Assembly: GCA_037783415.1 (NCBI GenBank)
Contig: JAZGTN010000064.1
Span: 3,893,001 to 3,957,000, forward strand
Length of the DNA: 64,000 nucleotides
Direction of reading: 5' to 3'
Source of the DNA: Leptasterias polaris
Taxonomy: Eukaryota; Echinodermata; Asteroidea; Forcipulatida; Asteriidae
Part shown: positions 57,135-64,000 of the stretch, piece by piece
Layout of the letters: the number at the start of each line of letters is the position of its first letter
How positions within the stretch are numbered: position 1 is the first letter of the stretch
Notes under the pieces: model-generated
Database searches by the model: none
What the model was told of the DNA's origin: nothing
Seen by the model: only the letters and a program-made list of their open reading frames with translations
Program-made: the position numbers and the translations under genes

Positions 57135-58200
57135 TCGCTTAAATTGCGTTTGAGTTTAAACACTAGCGATTCAGAGTTTGTTACCACAAACTCTAGGTGT
57201 TCGGGTTTTCCCTGGGCTCAGTGCTGTTTTAATGCGTTAGCTATAATTATCATTAAATCGCCGAAAACAATGTTGATAGCTTTTGTAATTTCAAAGAAAG
57301 TAATGTGTAAATCTTTTTTGATTGTTAGTTTACACAGGAAATAAATGCACCTCACAATAATATGAGTTTTAAAAATAATAATTTTTTGTTAAAGCCAAAT
57401 TTGAAAACTGATTACGTCATTATAACGTTAAATAAGTTCTTGTCAAGACATTGGTATTTCATTATGTGCTTTAAGTGAAAAAACAAAGGTGAACTTACAA
57501 AACGTATTGTCAGCAAAAGAGTAGGCTACATTAATTTATTTATTTGAAAGGGCAGAGGTTCAGTTTTGTCATACAGAGCAACATTAGTTTTTCGAATTCC
57601 CTTTCATTTTGGTTGCATATATCTTAAAACGAGCCTTTGAATTACTCACAAGTACAACTATCATGTATGCCACTCACTAAAGTTTATTGTCTTTTCAATG
57701 GATATTGATTCATTATTGATTAATAAATCCGACTATGCAAATCATGTTGACATTATTAAGTTACAATACTTAAAAGCAGGTTTTCAAATACTGTGATTTG
57801 GCTTCTCTAATATGTATCGGTGCATGATACTTTGATTGTTCAATACATATGCACTGATAGTGATGATGATGTCGTCAAAATAAGTCGAGCATAGTATGAG
57901 CTATTGGTTGCATTTTTGTAAATAGCTTGCTTGATTTTTATACATTAGTCTTCATACAGAACGGTTTGTTAAATTTATAATATTGAAAGAAAAGACACTT
58001 GTTTTTAATAATTATGCAAGATAAAGGCAAGTCATGAAGACGCCAAGTTTAAGCCTCTCGTGAATTTTGACTAAAAAAATATTATTTATTTAATGAGTTA
58101 ATAACTATTTCTACCTGTATATGGTGCATCATACTGCACTCAGCAAGGAATTAGAGAATGGAACACAACAACGAGTATGAAATCTTTCACTGGAGACCAT
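57135..58200. other. Non-coding stretch right of the array
   Basis: AT-rich DNA after the last tRNA-like unit. No gene, repeat or RNA was recognised. Confidence 0.6.
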
Positions 58201-59295
58201 TCGGGTACTGGATATTATGAATTTTTCACCTTCCTATTTTAACCAGAAGTAAGTTCAAATGTTGTACGGGTTCTGCGTAGCGTTTGTCGAACTTTAAATG
58301 AGCTATCCGATGATGTGTAGATTATAAAAATCAAACAAATTGTTCACGAGTTATGATTTTTACAAATATTAAACTTTGATTTATTATAATTCGATGCCCG
58401 ATGACGTCATCATGACGTAAATAGGTTTGTGACGTCTTGATAGTGAGGTTCAACTAACTGTTGAGTTTCAATTCAATTCAATCTCAATCTTGAGTTGTTC
58501 CGTAGATAAGCTCGAAAGTGGTTTTTTGAAGGAAAACAACGAAGGCGAACTTCGACCTTGGGTAACGACCCGGAAGTTAAGTCGTACGATTTTGGCGTTA
58601 ACTTTTCAAATGTTGCCCGTGTCTTGATCTATCATTATGCCTAAATATGAATACTGTAGCCTTAATATTCAGAGACATACAGGCGTTGGCATATGGTCAC
58701 TTTTTGAACTTAAATGACTTGTAACTTGACACCCGATGACGTAATAGTGACGTCACAACTTTCTCGGCTTCTGCTAGATATTTTCTAACTTCACATAAAG
58801 TTTCAAGTTGATCAAAGGTTCGCAAGAATGCGTTTGCTCGCGGACAAAGCTCGGGGAGAAGAATAAGCAAAACAAAGAAGAAGAAAAACTAGGCTTTCAG
58901 TTTTTGTCATGTGACAAAAACAAGGTGTTCGTGGAGAGTGATTAAATGAACCGGTAACGACATTATACCTTATCAATTCAATGCCTGGTTCAGGAGTTAA
59001 GAACTTTTTCAAAAGTTAAACATCAACTTCCGGTTTTGACCAGATCAAGGGCCACATTTTGTGTAGCGCGTGATTAGTTTATGACGACCTTTTGGATGAT
59101 GTATAGATTGAAAAAATCCAATGTGTTGTTCAGAAGTTATGATGGTTTAAAATGTCATCTTCCTGTTTAAACCGGAAGTCAGGGTCAAAAGGGGTCAATT
59201 TTTGTGTAGCGTTTGTCGAACTTTAAATTACCTATCCGATGATGTGTAGAGTGTAAAAATCAAATAAATACTTAAATAGTTCATAAGTTATGTTT

Positions 59296-59436
59296 TTTAT
59301 CAAATAAACCACAAGGGAAACTGACTGGGTAAATTTGTTTAATGATTTTGGGTTGAACAAGGAAAAATTGACTAGAGCGGGATTTGGTTCAAATCCTGCT
59401 CTAGTCAATTTTTCCTTGTTCAACCCAAAATCGTTA
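59296..59436. mobile_element. Foldback made of SINE family C tails
   Basis: GATTTTGGGTTGAACAAGGA onward reads into AGAGCGGGATTT, then returns as AAATCCTGCTCTAGTCAATT to AACCCAAAATC. The two arms of about 41 bp (59344-59385 and 59391-59432) are almost perfect reverse complements around a 5-base loop. The arms equal the tail of SINE family C (compare 28655-28715). It interrupts a family E module. Confidence 0.85.
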
Positions 59437-59778
59437 TGTTTTTACAAATATTAAACTTTGATTTATTTTAATTCGATACCTGATGACGTCATCATGACAT
59501 CATTTAGTTTGTGTCGTCTTGATACTGAGGTTCAACTATCTTATGAGTTGCAATGTTCAATTCAATTTCAATCTTGAGTTATTCAGTAGATAAGCCTGAA
59601 AACGATTTTATTGATCAGCGCTGTTTACTAAATATCCAACGAAAGAGGGCGCTGTTGAAAAAAACATGTTACTTGCCAGCAAACGGAAGACGACGACAGT
59701 GCACAAACTGCGTGAACTGTGGCTTGCATCAGTTTCAACGTTATCTGCACATAATGATTTGTCAATGAAAGTGCCATG

Positions 59779-59877
59779 GGGGGGGGGAGGGTACGAGGGG
59801 GGGAGGGTACGAGGGGGGGAGGGTACGAGGGGGGAGGGTACGAGGGGGGGAGGGTACGAGGGGGGGGGAGGGTACGA
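59779..59877. repeat. G-rich minisatellite (GGGAGGGTACGAG)
   Basis: Six units of GGGAGGGTACGAGGGG type with unit length about 15-19 bp and G-runs of 4-9. It is able in principle to form G-quadruplexes on the plus strand. It sits where GACCGGAAGT would be expected in the family E module. Confidence 0.9.
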
Positions 59878-60543
59878 CTGGAAGTAAGTTAAAATATTGT
59901 ACGGGTTCTGTGAAGCGTTTGTCAAACTTTTAACGACCTATCCGATGATGTGTAGATTGTCAAAATCCGAATTATGGTTTTTGAGTTATGATTTTTACAA
60001 ATATTAAACTTGGATTTAATTTAATTCGATGCCCGATGACGTCATCATGACGTAATTAAGTATGTGTTGTCTTGACACTGAGGTTCAACTATCTGTTGAG
60101 TTTCAACATTCAATTCAATCTCAATGTTGAGTTATTCCGTAGATAAACTCGAAAGATGTTTTTTTAAGGAAAAAAACGAAGGCAAACTTTGACCTAGGGT
60201 AACGAACCGGAAGAAAAGGTCGTACGATTTTGGCGTTAACTTTTCAAATGTTGCCCCAGTCTTTTTCTATCAGATGCCAAACTTTGAACATCATAGCTTT
60301 CATATTCGTTGAGATACAGCAAAAAGCAAATGGTCATTTTTCAACTTTAAAAACCTTGTAATTCGACACTTGATGACGTCATCATGACGTAATGACAACT
60401 GTGCCGTCTTCATATTGAGGTTCAATTATCTGATGAGTTTCAAGGTTCAATTCAATTTCAATATTGAGTTATGCTGTTGAGAAGAGTTCTAGGGAAGAAG
60501 AAGATGGAGAAGAAAAAAAAAACAAAAACAGAACAATAACAAG

Positions 60544-60574
60544 AGGTGTTCGTGCTCATATTGCACGAACACCT
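60544..60574. repeat. Perfect 12-bp hairpin AGGTGTTCGTGC
   Basis: AGGTGTTCGTGC, loop TCATATT, GCACGAACACCT. It is preceded by an A-rich tract with GAACAATAACAAG. Confidence 0.95.
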
Positions 60575-60600
60575 AAAAACACGAACAAAAACAAAGAGTT

Positions 60601-60621
60601 GTTCGGGCGTAAGGCCCGAAC
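60601..60621. repeat. Perfect 8-bp hairpin GTTCGGGC
   Basis: GTTCGGGC, loop GTAAG, GCCCGAAC, followed by ACCT as in the first hairpin 27 bp upstream. The right arms share CGAACACCTAAAAA, so the two are related. Confidence 0.9.
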
Positions 60622-60904
60622 ACCTAAAAAAAGAAAAAAAGAAAAACCAATGAGAGCTGTTGTCAAAAAAGTTAAGTACCAACAAAAGAGGGACAATGGA
60701 AGGTCCCAGATTGCAGCTTTCAGGTGTTCACACACTAGGGTGGGTGTGTATGCCATTCTGCCACAGTTAGTCCATATGGAGGTTGCTCTACGAAAGCTTG
60801 CCCCGAACCATTTGACATGCATGTATAGGCCCTAGCAACAGTCTTAGGAATTCAAATTTATTTATCAAAATTACTTGCAACAAAGCAAGCCATTGTACCA
60901 GATA

Positions 60905-61100
60905 TTATTCGAATATCAAGTAATAAGGAAAACTGACTGGGTAGATTGTTAATACTTCTGGGTTGAACAAAGAAAAACTGACTTGAGTGGTACTTGAACC
61001 TGGAACCTCCAGATCAGCGTACCGGTGCTCAACCAACTGAGCTATCTAGCCCTGATGTTGGTGGTCTTCCTAATTTTGTAATATCTTTGTACAGGGGGTG
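60905..61100 (-). mobile_element. tRNA-derived SINE family C copy
   Basis: Minus strand: GGGCTAGATAGCTCAGTTGG, GAGCACCGGTACGCTGATCT, B-box AGGTTCAAGTACC, tail AGTCAGTTTTTCTTTGTTCA and CCCAGAAG. It is flanked by ACTGACTGGGTAGATTG, as in the 28612-28800 copy. Confidence 0.75.
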
Positions 61101-61636
61101 CCAGTCAGAATTAGATATGATTCAAATCTAACTTGCAAATGGATTTTTCAGTATTAACACTTGATTCTATCTGTCTGCAAAATCTTTAAGGCAAATGTGA
61201 TCTAAGACATACTGGTACATTCAACACTTAAGTTCTTGAAAGAAAATTTTATTTGTTGATATTTTCTTTTAACTTTGACATTTTGAAGAGAGAAATAAAA
61301 AAATTAGTACATACTTATGATGTAAATATTTACAATACATCCTAATGATACATTTCTAACTTTAAAAAAGGAAACTGCTGCTGACTAATCGGCCAAAATT
61401 TTCATGTACCACACATTGTTGAGGACCGGTTCCCTGCTTTAAATAACAAATTTAATTTGTGAAGCTATTTGTTTGTGTTCCCCAAAACCACACAATATAT
61501 CTCGATTTAAGACACAACATGCATGTAAATGAACTGTGCCCAGTTTCATTGTATTGCTTACCTCAGAACTCTGCGCTTAGGCCCCATAGAATAACATCAG
61601 TGCACAGTAATCAGTGGCAAGCAGCGCCATTAAAAT
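61101..61636. other. Non-coding stretch, nothing recognised
   Basis: AT-rich DNA between two repeats. No gene or repeat is supported. Confidence 0.6.
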
Positions 61637-61928
61637 GGGCCCAATTTCATAGAGCTGCTTAACGGCAAAATTGTGTGCTTACTGCGCGAGTTTCATTTCA
61701 TGGCGCTGTTAACTATAAGCACACAAACAGGCATGCTAACCTTCCGGTGCGCTTACAGTGTGAAATTGAATGACGTAACAATGCAAATCAATGGTTAACG
61801 CGCAAGCTGGTTGCCTAATTTTCTTGCTAACCTGTGACATACGCTTACGCTTAAGCACATTTTTCTGCTATAGTTAGCATGAGAATTTGCTTAATGTTAA
61901 GCAGCGCTATGAAATTGGCCCCTGGGCC
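61637..61928. mobile_element. MITE with GGGCCCAATTTCATAG ends
   Basis: Left end GGGCCCAATTTCATAGAGCT and right end AGCAGCGCTATGAAATTGGC are inverted repeats. Internal words (GAGTTTCATTTCATGGCGCT at 61688, CGCTTACGCTTAAGC, TGCTAACC) differ from other family B copies. It may be a second element inserted just inside the left end of the first. Confidence 0.65.
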
Positions 61929-62980
61929 CGGGTCCTCTAACAATGGTCAAGAAGAAATGCAACCGAGTGCCATTTTTTTAAAGGATATCTCACATAAAGT
62001 ATACTTTGCTTGAGGGAGTGTCTCAAATGACAGGCACACTCTAGGGACAAAGTATTGTTCTCGTAGGCACATGCCCGCAATCCAGAGGACAGCCAGAATG
62101 TTCCGCTGGACCACGACAATATTCCAAACTATGGGAGCACTTGTACATGAGAGAATAATTATGCGCATATTTTGAACGTTGCAACCAGTCCATGTAGGCC
62201 TGTGGAACCGATCCAGTTAGAAAGTTCCTACAGTTCTGACTTTTGAGATGATCCCCTACTCCATGGCGGAAGCTCTGAACCTTTTGCATCATCCCAGCCC
62301 AATGTTAGAGGTAAACAAGTAAGTAAAATTAGCTTTTGCAAATTTGCCACCAACCGAAAGGACTTATGGTAGAAATGCAAAAAATGTTTAATGACCTCAG
62401 TTTTGAGCCTAGTAGCAACTTTCTCAAAGGCTACAAGAGGCTAGCCTTTGAGAAAGATGCTGCTACGGTGATGAGCGTCCAAATAAGAGACCATTTAAAA
62501 AAAATTGCAGGTAAAACAATGATGCAATGCACAGCTAAGCACAGCACACAGGATGGATCAATGAACAACCTCCCTTTGACCTCCACGCGAGGCTCCCTTC
62601 TATAGGGACCTCACAGTCATAAGGTGTGTACAGGAGATTTGCAATACAGTGCGCCCTCTACAGTTCACCCCAGAGCAGGCATTCTCCCAAAAAGGATTGT
62701 CTAAATAAAATCTCACTTGCAACTCAGAGGCCCACAGACAATTTGGGGGCCTTAAATGGCTCACACAAAAACATGCAGTAAGCACAGAAAAATACTTCCG
62801 TGCTGCTTTACATACCTGAAACAAACTTAAACAATTGGTTTCATGTGACATCGCTGCATGTGGAACAATGTTGTCAACATTTTCCCCATGATACACTGCG
62901 ATGGCCTCTCCAGGGAATACTGTAGAGGGTGCTCTATTAATGTGAATTGCCTCCAGACTCAACATTTCTTAGACTAATAA
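61929..62980. other. Non-coding stretch with a small inverted repeat
   Basis: No gene recognised. 62411-62433 (AGTAGCAACTTTCTCAAAGG and CTA) and 62442-62464 (TAGCCTTTGAGAAAGATGCT and GCT) form an inverted repeat around 8 bases. Short ORFs on either strand have no family features. Confidence 0.55.
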
Positions 62981-63400
62981 AGGTCGGGTCATTGATTGGT
63001 TTTTTGTCAACGTAATGCTGATTTTTAGGCAAAATTTTCCAGAAAGATACAATAAAAGTCAGCGGTGAAAGTTTCAGCTGAATATACATGTAATAGCAAA
63101 AAACCAAAAGAATATTGAATCCACCCACGTTTAGCGAGGTACAAACAGCATCTCTGGCCGCAGAATTCGCAAACAGACACCACGGAAATTTAAATTTTCA
63201 GTTAACCCTCAGCAATCTGAGAAATGATTCATGCATGAATCGTTTCTCAGATTCAAATGTTTTTGGGTGAAATATTATTCAAACCATATCACTTCGATTG
63301 GAATCCTTTCTCAAAATAGTTTATACAATCAACAGCTTCAGTGCTTCTGACAAGTTGGCCTCTAATTTTTAGAGTATTTACCAATCTAGGACCTTACCTT
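62981..63400. mobile_element. MITE family D2, near-complete copy
   Basis: Left end TAAAGGTCGGGTCATTGATT and right end CAATCTAGGACCTTACCTTT are inverted repeats. The centre holds GATTCATGCATGAATC flanked by GAGAAAT and GTTTCTC. This copy defines both ends of the family, to which 3690-4112, 14236-14571 and 29030-29286 belong. Confidence 0.75.
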
Positions 63401-64000
63401 TAAAAATGTATCTATTGTTGTGTCGGAGCAAAAACTTTTGTGACTTTCACAGTAGACTTTACATATGACAAGTATTATTTGAAACTACACAAATGGCGTA
63501 CCTTGCTATTTGCTACACATTTCTAGGAAATAAACATCGATACATCGGCGCAGAGACTTTTTTTGTTTGCAATCATAATATAAGGAGATTTATTCTATTA
63601 CTCTTCAGAGTTTTTGAATCAATTCATCCATGACGTATCTTCCTAAAAAACATCCATTACTCGATAAGCAGCAACTGAGTATTTCAGCACAAAGAGGGCG
63701 CTTCCTTGCCACTCAGAATGTAGGAGATGCAGAGGGCATGATGCGAGGAGAGCTCGACTCTTCCGATGTTGTGCCACCCCTCGACGGGGACGAGCCACTT
63801 AAATCCATTGAGTTCCAGTCCCTATTTTTTGTGGGGGTCCCTCTTGGCTCAACCTCAGTCCTGGTTTTATCCCAGGAGTGAGCCCTCGTCGAGCGGGGAC
63901 TCTCATGAGGCCTCAGCTCTTCCCCGAGGCTTGATGTTTTCTGTATCGATCGCTTCATGTCCTTAAGCAGTCCAGCAAACGGATCTTTACTGGCTGTTTC
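63401..64000. other. Right window edge, nothing certain
   Basis: An open frame at 63630-63881 (+) and its neighbours at 63713-63966 overlap on both strands and show no family motif. Whether an exon of a neighbouring gene lies here cannot be judged from the sequence alone. Confidence 0.4.

Larger units (their letters stand above)
58200..60480. mobile_element. Family E repeats, several diverged copies
   Basis: Repeated modules in the order: CGGAAGT with AAGGTC or AGTCG, GCGTTTGTCGAACTTTAAAT, CTATCCGATGATGTGTAGAT, TTATGATTTTTACAAATATT, GATGACGTCATCATGACGT, TGATACTGAGGTTCAACTAT, GGCGTTAACTTTTCAAATGT, CATTCAGAGACATACAGG-like words. The GACGTCATCATGACG core is at 58400, 58735 (changed), 59482, 60035 and 60372. 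Related to 37150-37625 and a short piece at 40740-40800. No protein was recognised. Confidence 0.7.

Noticed and set aside
48383..57344. Many similar plus-strand ORFs (MNYWYKKG..., MRSSCKLFTKYK...) and minus-strand ORFs (...SKRSSGPVDGLRTLNPK)
   Set aside because: They are translations of the array spacer and of the tRNA-like units read antisense. They recur on both strands because the units are duplicated, and they lack any protein family feature.
59608..59925. Proline-rich ORF on the minus strand
   Set aside because: Produced by the G-rich minisatellite; no other support.
63630..63966. Possible exon of a neighbouring gene at the right edge
   Set aside because: Frames on both strands are open over the same bases and none has a recognisable motif or a convincing splice pattern.

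Overview
The window is animal nuclear DNA: intron-rich, AT-rich and full of dispersed short repeats. Only one host protein-coding gene is recognisable, an adducin homologue on the + strand (11 exons, 1411-29622; the first exons lie upstream of the window). The protein is clearly metazoan. The TTAA-flanked MITEs and tRNA-headed SINEs resemble repeats I associate with echinoderms, possibly starfish or sea cucumbers, but this assignment comes from memory and is not proven by the sequence.

Layout. 1-1410: upstream intron with one inverted-repeat MITE. 1411-29622: adducin exons. The visible 657 codons cover the end of the N-terminal region, the class II aldolase-like head, the neck, the tail and the C-terminal MARCKS-related basic domain. 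The largest intron (2241-15794) carries a 27-bp minisatellite, a 5'-truncated antisense non-LTR retrotransposon with a reverse transcriptase ORF, TTAA MITEs and several SINEs. Other introns carry a long hairpin repeat with a histone-type stem-loop in each arm, and a SINE inserted inside a MITE. 29623 to about 30870: 3' UTR with a candidate poly(A) signal. 30870-41000: non-coding DNA with small repeats and no supported gene.

41000-57140 is the striking part. A 3.68-kb block (41197-44875) is followed directly by a second copy (from 44876). From about 43850 to 57134 there is an array of about 55 tRNA-like units, all on the minus strand. Each unit is about 71 bp, with A-box and B-box type sequences, a T-run just after the 3' end and a shared AT-rich 5' flank. 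Part of the array (about 49600-55400) was itself duplicated recently as a 2.9-kb tandem block. The units resemble tRNA-Gln(CUG), but the anticodon stem cannot pair in the normal way.

57140-64000 holds degenerate repeats rich in GATGACGTCATCATGACGT, a G-rich minisatellite, perfect small hairpins, a foldback SINE and two further MITEs. No supported protein gene was found after 29622. The many short ORFs in the tandem arrays are by-products of the repeats.
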